A stretch of DNA of 34,939 nucleotides from Candidatus Woesearchaeota archaeon (lineage in GTDB: Archaea; Nanobdellota; Nanobdellia; Woesearchaeales; GW2011-AR4). The stretch lies in assembly GCA_016180235.1 (NCBI GenBank), contig JACPBQ010000004.1:1-34939 (forward strand). The letters run 5' to 3'. Each line of letters begins with the position of its first letter. The first letter of the stretch is position 1. Below are positions 23,889-31,705 of the stretch, one piece after another. A program made the position numbers and the translations under genes. Below the pieces are notes generated by a model. That model saw only the letters and a program-made list of their open reading frames with translations, did not search any database and was not told where the DNA came from.

Positions 23889-23983
23889 TCGCAATTTATT
23901 CCAATGAATAGCATCCAATGCGGGGCGCCTAGATGTTGCCCCAAGGGTATTATTATTTTTATCGTGTATGAAACAAATAAAAG

Positions 23984-25351
23984 TTAAATCGATTTAAGGT
24001 ATTTTTTCTTCAAATCCGGGCTTATCCTTGTCAACTCATTCTCGGGCAATATTCCGAGCAATTTCCATCCCAGATCAAGAGTTTCCTGGATTGAGCGGTC
24101 TTCGTCCCTTGACTGCCTTACGAATTTGGCTTCAAACTCCTCAGCAAATTTCAGGAACTTCTTATCACGCTCGCTTAAAGCCTCTTCTCCAACTATCGCT
24201 ACTAACCCCCTTAAATCCCTTCCTTCGGCATAAGCTGCATACATCTGGTCACTTACCTGCTTATGGTCATCCCTTGTCTTTTCCGGGCCGATTCCCAAAT
24301 TCATCAGCCTTGACAAAGAAGGCAAAACATCAATATTCGGATAGACTCCTTTCCTATGGAGCTCTCTCATCAAAACTATCTGCCCTTCCGTTATGTAGCC
24401 TGTAAGGTCCGGTATAGGATGGGTAATATCATCTCCTACCATTGTAAGAATCGGGAGCTGGGTCACGGAGCCTTTCTTTCCTTTAATGACTCCTGCGCGC
24501 TCATACATCGTTGCAAGGTCAGTGTACATATATCCAGGATAGCCTCTCCTTCCGGGAATTTCTTCTCTTGCTGCCCCGATTTCCCTCAGAGACTCGCAAT
24601 AATTGGTCATATCCGTAAGGATAACAAGAACATGGTAGCCATGCTCGTATGCAAAATATTCTGCTGCTGTAAGGGCCATCTTTGGAGTGACTAAACGCTC
24701 GACAGCAGGGTCGTTAGCAAGATTAAGGAACACAACAGACCTTTCCAAAGCGCCAGTCTGCTTAAAATCATTGATGAAATACTGGGCTTCCTCATTTGTA
24801 ATGCCCATTGCCGCGAAAATGACGACGAAATTTTCCTTCTTGCCTATAACTTTTGCCTGCCTTGCAATCTGCAATGCTATCTCATTATGAGGCAGTCCAG
24901 AGCCGGAGAAGATTGGAAGCTTCTGGCCGCGAACAAGAGTGTTCATGGCATCTATTGTTGAGATTCCAGTCTGGATAAAATCATGCGGAGAAGCGCGGGA
25001 AAAAGGGTTTATGGCAGCCCCAATTATATCGAGCTTTTTTTCCGGTATAACTTCCGGCCCGTCATCAATTGGCTGTCCGCGGCCGTTCAAAACTCGTCCA
25101 AGCATGTCCTTTGAAACATTAAGCTTCAGGGTGTCTCCAAGAAACTTTACGCTGCTGTTCACATCTATTCCGGATGTGCCTTCAAAAACCTGCACGACAA
25201 CTATATCATCAGAGGTATCAAGAACCTGGCCGTTTTTTATCTCTCCATTCGGCAATGCAATCTTTACGATGTCTGCATAGCCTATAGGCTCTGTTTTCTC
25301 AACAAAAATCAATGGGCCGGCAATCCTGTTTATAGTCTTATATTCCTTCAT
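23984..25351 (-). CDS. atpB: A-type ATP synthase subunit B (non-catalytic)
   Basis: A 455-residue regulatory head subunit that alternates with subunit A in the A3B3 ring. N-terminal [20 protein letters not shown] is typical. Where a P-loop would be it has [20 protein letters not shown], as expected of the non-catalytic subunit. Other signatures are [28 protein letters not shown] and [10 protein letters not shown]. The start lies 1 bp after the atpA stop (TAAGATG). Length is normal. Confidence 0.97.
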   Translation of the reverse strand: MKEYKTINRIAGPLIFVEKTEPIGYADIVKIALPNGEIKNGQVLDTSDDIVVVQVFEGTSGIDVNSSVKFLGDTLKLNVSKDMLGRVLNGRGQPIDDGPEVIPEKKLDIIGAAINPFSRASPHDFIQTGISTIDAMNTLVRGQKLPIFSGSGLPHNEIALQIARQAKVIGKKENFVVIFAAMGITNEEAQYFINDFKQTGALERSVVFLNLANDPAVERLVTPKMALTAAEYFAYEHGYHVLVILTDMTNYCESLREIGAAREEIPGRRGYPGYMYTDLATMYERAGVIKGKKGSVTQLPILTMVGDDITHPIPDLTGYITEGQIVLMRELHRKGVYPNIDVLPSLSRLMNLGIGPEKTRDDHKQVSDQMYAAYAEGRDLRGLVAIVGEEALSERDKKFLKFAEEFEAKFVRQSRDEDRSIQETLDLGWKLLGILPENELTRISPDLKKKYLKSI

Positions 25352-25352
25352 C

Positions 25353-27080
25353 TTATTTCAACTCCCTTTCCATCTGTTTTGCAAGCTCATTGAGCAATTT
25401 TTCATAGTCTTTGACGAACTTTACTTCCCCAAGCCTGTCTTTCGCTTTTGTTGCAAGAATTTCCTGGACTCTGGTGCCTCTGTCTAATGAACTATTGGCA
25501 AGCGTGGAAAACTGCATTATTGCTTTCATCATATCATATGTTTTCCTTAAGCTGCAGTAGGTGTCGATGTCGTGGTATGCATTCTGCTGCAGCAAAACTT
25601 CCCTGATCAGCCTAGCGACCTGCAATGTGAGCTGCTGCCTTTCAGGCAATGCATCACTGCCTACAAGCTGCACTATTTCCATAAGCCTTTCCTCTTCCTG
25701 CAATATACCCATTATCCGGCCCACAAGCTCGTGCCAGTCAGGCGCGACATTCTCGGAATAATACTGCTTCAATGTATTAAGGTAAAGGGAATAAGATGTC
25801 AGCCAGTTTATTGACGGGAAATGCCTTCTTTGCGCTAATTTAGCATCCAATGCCCAGAAACATTTTGTAACCCTTAAGGTATTTTGGGTTACAGGCTCTG
25901 AGAAATCTCCGCCTGGGGGGCTTACTGCTCCGATAATGCTTACAGAGCCTTCCTTATCTGTTCCGAAAGGCATTACCCTGCCAGATCTTTCATAGAACTG
26001 AGCCAATCTTGTGGAAAGGTAAGCGGGGTAGCCTTCTTCGCCGGGCATCTCTTCCAGTCTTGAAGATATTTCCCTCATGGCTTCTGCCCATCTTGATGTG
26101 GAATCTGCCATCAAAGCCACGCTATAGCCCATGTCACGATAATATTCTGCAATTGTAACTCCAGTATAGATTGACGCTTCCCTCGCTGCTACCGGCATAT
26201 TAGAGGTGTTTGCAATCAGCACAGTCCTGTTCATCAGTGGCTTTCCGGATTTTGGATCTGCCAGTTTCGGGAATTCTGTAAGTACTTCTGTCATCTCATT
26301 TCCTCTTTCACCGCAGCCGACATAGACAACTATATCAGCGTCAGACCACTTTGCAAGCTGCTGCTGGGAAACCGTCTTTCCGGCTCCGAAAGGCCCGGGG
26401 ATAGCAGCCACACCGCCTTTTGCCAACGGGAAGAGAGCATCAAAAATTCTCTGGCCCGTAATCAAAGGCATCTCAGGATTTAATTTTTGCTTTACAGGCC
26501 TTGCAATCTTAACAGGCCAATGATGCTTAAGCTTTAATTCATAGCCGTTATCAAGCTTTCCGATTACATCATTTACTGTGAATTTTCCTGAGCTTATATT
26601 TGCGATTTTTCCTTTCTGGCTTGGCGGGACAAGGATGCGATGAGGTATTCCGGGATTTTCCTCTACCTCCCCTATGATGCTCCCTCCGATGACAGAATCC
26701 CCTTTTTTTGCAGCGGCCTTAAAATCCCATTTCTTAGTCTGGTCAAGGCCTGGCGCATCCACACCGCGCTTGATAAACTCACCCATCTGCCTGATGAGGA
26801 CGGGCAAAGGCCTCTGTATGCCATCATAAATGCTTCCCAGCATGCCAGGCCCGAGCTCTGCTTTTAGCGGCTCGTGCGTGTTTACAACCGGCTCTCCGGG
26901 CTTAATTCCGGAAGTGTCCTCATAAACCTGGATGATCACCTTATCGCCTTCCAGCTGGATCACTTCTCCCATGAGTTTTTCATTGCCGACCCTGACAACA
27001 TCGTACATCCTGGGCCTTATGCCCTTGGCTACGACCACAGGGCCTGCAATCCTGTAAATAACACCCTTATCCATGCTCAT
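25353..27080 (-). CDS. atpA: A-type ATP synthase subunit A (catalytic)
   Basis: A 575-residue catalytic head subunit. The Walker A loop PGPFGAGKT is at residues 228-236, with the family insertion (non-homologous region) preceding it and [14 protein letters not shown] and [10 protein letters not shown] following. [19 protein letters not shown] is the Walker B/arginine region. I place the start at the ATG at 27080, which overlaps the atpF stop as TGATG and gives [16 protein letters not shown]; a GTG three codons upstream is less likely. No intein is present. Length matches the family. Confidence 0.97.
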   Translation of the reverse strand: MSMDKGVIYRIAGPVVVAKGIRPRMYDVVRVGNEKLMGEVIQLEGDKVIIQVYEDTSGIKPGEPVVNTHEPLKAELGPGMLGSIYDGIQRPLPVLIRQMGEFIKRGVDAPGLDQTKKWDFKAAAKKGDSVIGGSIIGEVEENPGIPHRILVPPSQKGKIANISSGKFTVNDVIGKLDNGYELKLKHHWPVKIARPVKQKLNPEMPLITGQRIFDALFPLAKGGVAAIPGPFGAGKTVSQQQLAKWSDADIVVYVGCGERGNEMTEVLTEFPKLADPKSGKPLMNRTVLIANTSNMPVAAREASIYTGVTIAEYYRDMGYSVALMADSTSRWAEAMREISSRLEEMPGEEGYPAYLSTRLAQFYERSGRVMPFGTDKEGSVSIIGAVSPPGGDFSEPVTQNTLRVTKCFWALDAKLAQRRHFPSINWLTSYSLYLNTLKQYYSENVAPDWHELVGRIMGILQEEERLMEIVQLVGSDALPERQQLTLQVARLIREVLLQQNAYHDIDTYCSLRKTYDMMKAIMQFSTLANSSLDRGTRVQEILATKAKDRLGEVKFVKDYEKLLNELAKQMERELK

Positions 27081-27379
27081 CAACCCCACAAATCCACTCC
27101 TATTGATTTTTTAATCAAGCGCTTAAGGCTGTCCTGCTCAGCTTTTGTCGATACAGGTATGAAAACAGGGTCTACACTATCCTCAATCTCCTCGCGTTGA
27201 TGCTGCTCAAGAGCTTCCATTATTTTCTCGTCTATGACAACTATGCCAATGTCTTTCCTTTTCCTCAACTGCCCTATGTCCTTCAGCGGCTCGCTGCTCA
27301 CTTCGATTGTTTCCCTTATACCTGCGAGCTGGAAACCGACAACAAATTCATTGCTCCCCAATACTGCTACATTAACCAT
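27080..27379 (-). CDS. atpF: A-type ATP synthase subunit F
   Basis: A 99-residue stalk subunit that docks on subunit D and regulates rotation. [20 protein letters not shown] is the diagnostic N-terminal Rossmann-like strand-helix, followed by [19 protein letters not shown] ribosome binding site precedes the ATG in the 31-bp gap after atpC. The stop overlaps the atpA start by one base. Confidence 0.94.
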   Translation of the reverse strand: MVNVAVLGSNEFVVGFQLAGIRETIEVSSEPLKDIGQLRKRKDIGIVVIDEKIMEALEQHQREEIEDSVDPVFIPVSTKAEQDSLKRLIKKSIGVDLWG

Positions 27380-27410
27380 TTTTTATCCTCAACAACTTTG
27401 CTTCATTATT

Positions 27411-28457
27411 CTAAATAACAATCGTCTTTTCAATAAACTCGTCTTCCATGCCCAGCTGCCTGGCTTTTATTATCCTGGCAAGATTTTTTACCTCAATATC
27501 CTTAAGGAACATATAGCCCAAAATCACATCTACAGACATAGGGTTCTGCCTTATGAGCCTTTTCGACTGCTGCAGCAAAAACTTGTCAAGGTCTATCTCC
27601 AAATCGGTAAAGCTTATTTTGCCTGCCTCTTTAGAGTATTTTTCAGCGATTTCCTTAAAATCGGTGTTTTCCATCTCTTTTATTATGCCGTCAACATCCG
27701 ACTTTGCCATCTTGTCTATTGTTTCCCTCCTTATAGTGCCAAGGCTGAAAACCAAATCCCTTATTTCCTGCTCAGGGACTTTTTCTGCCTTTAACCTAAG
27801 CAGGAGCTTTATGTTGAATATGTCAATCTCATTAAGCAGGAATCTCTTGTAGAGCCTGCCTTCAGTCGTCAGATAGCGCAACTGTGAAAAAACAAAGTTG
27901 AAGTAATATTTGTCCAAAACATTCTCTATCCAAACCAGGGAATTATTGCTCTTAAAATGGTCTAATGCTTCCCTTGCATCTTTTTCTTCCAGAAATTCCA
28001 GGCTGGTGAAGACTTCTTCGACTGTTTTTTGGGCATTGAGCTTGTCAAAATAAGAGCTATCTGCCACTGATACGGGGCTTAGGTGCTTTTTTGCTTCTTC
28101 TGCCGGCATATTGCTGAACTTAGCCCTCATTATGGTCTTTATGTTGTAGATATCATATCTTTTCAGGTAGATTATTATCAAGAGCCTTAAATCATGCGGG
28201 GCTATCTTAAGCAGCTTGTCAAACTTATTCCCTAAATTCAATTGCAAAGTCCTTTCAATTAATTCAATCCCTTTGTATTCCATTGCCAGCTCGTCAACCT
28301 CTTTCTTGTATTCAAAATCTTCCAGGTATTTGCCGATCTGGTCAGGAGTCATCTTAAGGATTTTGTCGTAGTCTGACTTAGTCAAGAGGGCTTTTTTCAT
28401 TACAATTGTCCTTAAGTATGCATAAGGATACTTTTCGAGTATGACCGGCCTTCCCAT
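27411..28457 (-). CDS. atpC: A-type ATP synthase subunit C (rotor adaptor)
   Basis: A 348-residue subunit of the d/C family, which forms the funnel joining the central stalk to the K ring. YPYAYLRTIVMKKALLTKSDYDKILKM at the N-terminus and the repeated three-fold helical pattern (YDIYNIKTIMRAKF, FNIKLLLRLKAEKV, IEVKNLARIIKARQLG-like) support the assignment. I place the start at the ATG at 28457, giving MGRPVILEKY and a TAAAATG junction with atpE; the TTG at 28466 is less likely. Confidence 0.93.
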   Translation of the reverse strand: MGRPVILEKYPYAYLRTIVMKKALLTKSDYDKILKMTPDQIGKYLEDFEYKKEVDELAMEYKGIELIERTLQLNLGNKFDKLLKIAPHDLRLLIIIYLKRYDIYNIKTIMRAKFSNMPAEEAKKHLSPVSVADSSYFDKLNAQKTVEEVFTSLEFLEEKDAREALDHFKSNNSLVWIENVLDKYYFNFVFSQLRYLTTEGRLYKRFLLNEIDIFNIKLLLRLKAEKVPEQEIRDLVFSLGTIRRETIDKMAKSDVDGIIKEMENTDFKEIAEKYSKEAGKISFTDLEIDLDKFLLQQSKRLIRQNPMSVDVILGYMFLKDIEVKNLARIIKARQLGMEDEFIEKTIVI

Positions 28458-28458
28458 T

Positions 28459-29007
28459 TTAATCAAACAGTATTCCTGAAACCTCCTTCACCGTTTTTTC
28501 CCTCAAGTCCGCAAATAAAGATGGGAATGTAAGATTGACCCTCACATTGCCGTCTTTTGTCTCGCATATTATGCCGCCATCGGCCTCTATTACTTTTATT
28601 TTTGCCCCATCTTTGCAGTATTGCTTATCTTTTTCGCTGATGTAGACAGTATCAACGTCAATTTCTTTTTTTGCCATGCCAATCAATTTTTTTATGATTC
28701 CTTCCCTGTCTTTAGCCGGCATATTCCTGATTTTACTGAATGCTTCAGCATAAACCTTGTCTATGAGGCTTTTCCTGGTTTCGAAGAGAATTTTCCTGGA
28801 TTCCATGTTTGCCAGGGAATTTTCCCTGTTTTCAAGGCTCTTCATATCTGCATCAAGCTTTTTTGCTGCTTCGCTCTCCAGTTGTTTCATATGCACGGCT
28901 GCATTGCTTCTTATACTCCTTATTTTTGCTTCTGCTTCAATAAGTATCTCTCTCTCTGCAGCATCTGCTTTATGCAGTATCTCTTCCTTTATTTTTTCAA
29001 GCCCCAT
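28459..29007 (-). CDS. atpE: A-type ATP synthase subunit E (peripheral stalk)
   Basis: A 182-residue subunit with a long N-terminal coiled coil (residues 1-100: MGLEKIKEEILHKADAAERE, then a heptad region ending FETRKSLIDKVYAEAF) and a globular C-terminal domain ending DLREKTVKEVSGILFD. It pairs with subunit H to form the peripheral stalk that holds the head. It starts 16 bp after the atpK stop. Length is normal. Confidence 0.93.
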   Translation of the reverse strand: MGLEKIKEEILHKADAAEREILIEAEAKIRSIRSNAAVHMKQLESEAAKKLDADMKSLENRENSLANMESRKILFETRKSLIDKVYAEAFSKIRNMPAKDREGIIKKLIGMAKKEIDVDTVYISEKDKQYCKDGAKIKVIEADGGIICETKDGNVRVNLTFPSLFADLREKTVKEVSGILFD

Positions 29008-29023
29008 TTTTAAAGCAAGCCAA

Positions 29024-29260
29024 TTACATCCTGCCCATGAGCATTATTGCTATAACCAGGCCGAATATGACCAAAGTTTCCGGCAACAGGATAAAAAACA
29101 ATCCCTTACCAAACTGCTTTGGGTCTTCAACTATTGCGCCGAATACCGCTGCTATGATCTGCTGCTGCGCAAGGCCTGTTCCTATAGCGCCAAGGCCAAG
29201 GGCCAAACCGGCGCCCACACCTAAAAGGCCATTTCCAATTGCGAGTTCAACTCCTGCCAT
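29024..29260 (-). CDS. atpK: A-type ATP synthase subunit K (membrane rotor ring)
   Basis: A 78-residue proteolipid with two transmembrane helices, i.e. a single hairpin per subunit rather than the duplicated form of some archaea. Helix 1 is the glycine-rich LLGVGAGLALGLGAIGTGLAQ. The loop VEDPKQFGKG follows, and helix 2 contains the ion-binding carboxylate Glu61 in LLPETLVIFGLVIAIM. The ligand set around Glu61 lacks the Gln and Tyr of the PETQxIY form often seen in archaeal subunits, so ion specificity cannot be assigned by eye. GGAGGT precedes the ATG. Confidence 0.95.
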   Translation of the reverse strand: MAGVELAIGNGLLGVGAGLALGLGAIGTGLAQQQIIAAVFGAIVEDPKQFGKGLFFILLPETLVIFGLVIAIMLMGRM

Positions 29261-29275
29261 TTTTTACCTCCGATT

Positions 29276-31123
29276 TTAAATCAAGCTTTTTTGCTTTTCA
29301 GCCCCGAAAGGCTCGTAATCTTTTCCCCCACCCTGGTAGAATTTTGAGAAAAATTCCACGTAGTGGAGCCTTATTGAATGCAAAGACGGGCTTAGTATGC
29401 CCAATGCAATATTAAAAGTATGGCCTATCACCAATGATGCCAATGCGAGGGGCCAAAACAATATTCCCTTATGGAAAAGGAAGCTTATAAGGTCGTTGAC
29501 CATCACTGCTATAAAAACTGATGCCAGTCCAACGGCCATCAATCTTGCATAGGACATTATATGCGTGAGGATGCTTGGTATTTCCATAACTCCTGTAAAG
29601 CCCTCTGCCTTCAAAAGCATCAAAACCGCGAGCACAAAAAGGAAAATGCCAAGATAGAATAATTGTTTTGGGACAGCAATCATATTAAGCAGCGGCCCCA
29701 AGAATAAAACTCCGCCTATCTGCAAAATCATCCAGCTTAGCTTTGAATTTGCAGCTTTCATCAATCCATGATGCCTGTATTCCAGCATAAACCCAAGGAT
29801 CAAGCCAAAGTTTACATGGACAATCCCCGCTAAAATTGATATAGTCATCAATGTGCTGAAATCATGGGTTCTCTCAATCCAGAAATGGTATAATTCCAAA
29901 CCGGCAAATTCGCCGTAGAGGAACCCGAATATAATCGCTCCTACTGAAGCAGCGAGCATCATGTTGAAAAACTGCTTGCCGACAGGGAATTTGCCCTTTA
30001 GATAAAAGAACAATGCAAATGTTATGAGGCCGTAAATAACATCCCCAAGCATGAAGCCGTAGAACAACGGGAAAGTATAGGCAACAAGAACAGAAGGGTC
30101 AAATTCTTCATATTTTGGCAAAGCAAACAGCTTGGTAAAGAACTCAGAGTTCTGGACATATTTTGAGTTGCTCAGCTTGATTGGAATGTCTTCTTCATTG
30201 CCCAGAGGCTCCTCTATAAGATGCAGCCTGTTATTGCCGGATTTCATCAGCTCTTCCTTAGTCCTTTCCAAATCGCTTTTCGGCAGGTAACACTTCAGGA
30301 AGAAAGCTTCCCTCGTCGAGCCGAAGCTTAAAGGAATCTGGGCTTTTTCAGCCTCAACAGAAAGGAACTTTTCAGCCTGTGAAAGGAATCCTGAATGTTT
30401 TTTTGACAGGTCTTTTAACTTGTTATTCTGGACTTTTAATTCCGTTTCAAGCTTTTTCTGCCTCGTTGAAAGCTCATGGGACAGTTCACCGGGGCTTCCT
30501 TTAAGGTCGTTAACAGCGGACACATCCATATCGGAAAAAGAAAAGTCTGCGAGGACTTTTGCAAATTGGTCAGCAAAGTTCATGTCAACAAATACTGCAG
30601 CAACGGTATTTTTGTCTTTAGAGGCTGTCTTTATCTCAAACCTATCTGTTATTTCTCCAAGCTTTTCCTCTATGTTTCCGGCTTTAAGCAAGCCAAAATA
30701 TGATTTAATGTAAGATGATTTGAAGAAATTTTCAGGCTGAATTTCCAGAAGAGACATCAATTCCAGCAATTTTTTCTGTTCAGAGATAAGGCTTATACTA
30801 TCCTCAATCTTCTTTATTTTTCCTATAACATCATTGACATCTTCCCTTATCCCGGAAATTTCCTTTTCCATATCCCTTATTTTGAAAGAGGCTAATTTTG
30901 CATTATCAGGGGAAACGCCCAGGTAGCTTATCAGGGACCTTACCTGGACCAGAATACCGCTCAGCTTTTCGAAATTTTCCAATGGAGCGCACAAATCAAA
31001 TTCGTCTTTCTTGTGGTCTATGATATGCGCCACTTTCAGATCATGCAGCCTTGAGACTGCCTTGGGCAAAGCTGACTTTGGGCCAACCACGAACAACTTT
31101 GACATTCTTTCAGGCTTAAGCAT
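29276..31123 (-). CDS. atpI: A-type ATP synthase subunit I (membrane stator, a-subunit)
   Basis: A 615-residue protein with an N-terminal cytoplasmic, partly coiled-coil domain (residues 1-320) that binds the peripheral stalks, and a C-terminal membrane domain of about eight helices (FPLFYGFMLGDVIYGLI, then ILTHIMSYARLMAVGLAS). The latter motif carries the stator Arg in SYARLMAVG that faces Glu61 of subunit K. I start at the ATG at 31123 (MLKPERMSKLFVVG) with a TAAAATG junction to atpH; the longer frame has an unrelated leader inside atpH. Confidence 0.95.
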   Translation of the reverse strand: MLKPERMSKLFVVGPKSALPKAVSRLHDLKVAHIIDHKKDEFDLCAPLENFEKLSGILVQVRSLISYLGVSPDNAKLASFKIRDMEKEISGIREDVNDVIGKIKKIEDSISLISEQKKLLELMSLLEIQPENFFKSSYIKSYFGLLKAGNIEEKLGEITDRFEIKTASKDKNTVAAVFVDMNFADQFAKVLADFSFSDMDVSAVNDLKGSPGELSHELSTRQKKLETELKVQNNKLKDLSKKHSGFLSQAEKFLSVEAEKAQIPLSFGSTREAFFLKCYLPKSDLERTKEELMKSGNNRLHLIEEPLGNEEDIPIKLSNSKYVQNSEFFTKLFALPKYEEFDPSVLVAYTFPLFYGFMLGDVIYGLITFALFFYLKGKFPVGKQFFNMMLAASVGAIIFGFLYGEFAGLELYHFWIERTHDFSTLMTISILAGIVHVNFGLILGFMLEYRHHGLMKAANSKLSWMILQIGGVLFLGPLLNMIAVPKQLFYLGIFLFVLAVLMLLKAEGFTGVMEIPSILTHIMSYARLMAVGLASVFIAVMVNDLISFLFHKGILFWPLALASLVIGHTFNIALGILSPSLHSIRLHYVEFFSKFYQGGGKDYEPFGAEKQKSLI

Positions 31124-31124
31124 T

Positions 31125-31445
31125 TTATTTTTCCAGATTAATGAACTGGCTATATATATACTCAACAGCCTTTTTGCTGTTTTTTGATGCTCTGCTTTCT
31201 ATTTCAGAGGCTTTTTTTTTCGCCTCCTGCACCTTCTTTTTTTTATTTTCTTCGAGGCTTTTTTTCAGATTCTCAAGTTTTTCCCTGTTTATTTGCTCCA
31301 AATAAGCTTCCTTCTTGCCAATAAGCTCTTTTGCAGATGCTTCCGCATCTTTTAGCATCTTTTCTGCCTTTTTCCTTGCATTTTCCGCTTTTGCATCTAT
31401 CTCCTTCTCAGCCTCAAGAATCTCCTTCAAAATTGCGCTGCTCAT
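31125..31445 (-). CDS. atpH: A-type ATP synthase subunit H (peripheral stalk)
   Basis: A 106-residue, nearly all-helical Ala/Lys/Glu-rich protein (ILKEILEAEKEIDAKAENAR, then KKAEKMLKDAEASAKELIGKK). It is the coiled-coil partner of subunit E and is first in the operon as in other archaea. I place the start at the ATG at 31445: the in-frame extension upstream reads through the promoter region and is not protein-like. A TATA box at 31499-31510 lies upstream. Confidence 0.85.
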   Translation of the reverse strand: MSSAILKEILEAEKEIDAKAENARKKAEKMLKDAEASAKELIGKKEAYLEQINREKLENLKKSLEENKKKKVQEAKKKASEIESRASKNSKKAVEYIYSQFINLEK

Positions 31446-31498
31446 GTTTAATTTCTGCAAATAGACTTTGAAAATTGATGATAATTGGCGTAAATGTG

Positions 31499-31510
31499 TT
31501 ATATATAAAG
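31499..31510 (-). promoter_or_regulatory. TATA box of the ATP synthase operon
   Basis: On the minus strand the sequence reads CTTTATATATAA, preceded by AAAAC as a possible BRE. Transcription would begin near 31475, about 30 nt before the atpH start codon. Confidence 0.6.
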
Positions 31511-31559
31511 GTTTTTGTATGCATGCTGCTGAATAAAAGGATAATGATAGTATAATAAA

Positions 31560-31569
31560 GTTTTTAAAA
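31560..31569 (+). promoter_or_regulatory. Probable TATA element of tRNA-Arg
   Basis: TTTTTTAAAA is centred about 28 bp before the first base of the tRNA at 31593, in a region otherwise shared with the divergent atp promoter. Confidence 0.4.
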
Positions 31570-31592
31570 AGGGTTGTTTTCAGCTGGTTTGT

Positions 31593-31701
31593 GCGCCGGT
31601 AGCTCAGCTTGGAGAAGCCTGCGAGCATTCGCTACGCTTCGTGCAAATAGAGCGAAGGGTTCCTAACCCTTAGGCCCGGGGTTCGAATCCTCGCCGGCGC
31701 G
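31593..31701 (+). tRNA. tRNA-Arg (anticodon CCT) with a 36-nt insertion in the D-loop
   Basis: Acceptor GCGCCGG (31593-31599) pairs perfectly with CCGGCGC (31694-31700), with discriminator G31701. Anticodon stem AAGGG/CCCTT encloses loop TTCCTAA, so the anticodon is CCT (31662-31664). The T-arm is CGGGG/CCTCG with TTCGAAT. The D-stem GCTC (31602-31605) only finds its partner GAGC at 31650-31653, because 36 nt are inserted after the conserved GG at 31611-31612. Without the insertion the molecule is a normal 73-nt tRNA. No CCA is encoded. It lies 4 bp from the stop of the convergent gatE. It is either an intron-containing gene or a disrupted one. Confidence 0.85.
31613..31648 (+). other. D-loop insertion (candidate noncanonical tRNA intron)
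   Basis: The inserted 36 nt can be placed at four offsets because AGA occurs at both ends (31613-31615 and 31649-31651). It folds by itself: GAAGC (31614-31618) pairs with GCTTC (31636-31640), enclosing GCGA/TCGC with a GCAT loop. A strict bulge-helix-bulge splice motif is not evident; only a TTG/CAA mini-helix (31609-31611 with 31644-31646) and a 3-by-3 internal loop next to the D-stem are seen. Confidence 0.6.
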
Positions 31702-31705
31702 TTTT

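Noticed and set aside
23751-23987. 78-residue frame covering the hairpin cluster between atpB and atpD
   Set aside because: It consists of palindromic repeat sequence, has no start signal, and the protein has no recognisable character.
27234-27794. 186-residue frame on the plus strand across atpF and atpC
   Set aside because: It covers two strongly supported genes and their junction; no family resemblance.
31446-31628. In-frame upstream extension of atpH reading through to 31628
   Set aside because: It crosses the atp TATA box and enters the tRNA-Arg gene on the other strand; its composition is unlike subunit H, which begins naturally at the ATG at 31445.
31613-31648. Canonical bulge-helix-bulge tRNA intron
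   Set aside because: The canonical position after the anticodon is uninterrupted, and the D-loop insertion does not form a clean 3-4-3 motif; it is kept only as a candidate noncanonical intron.
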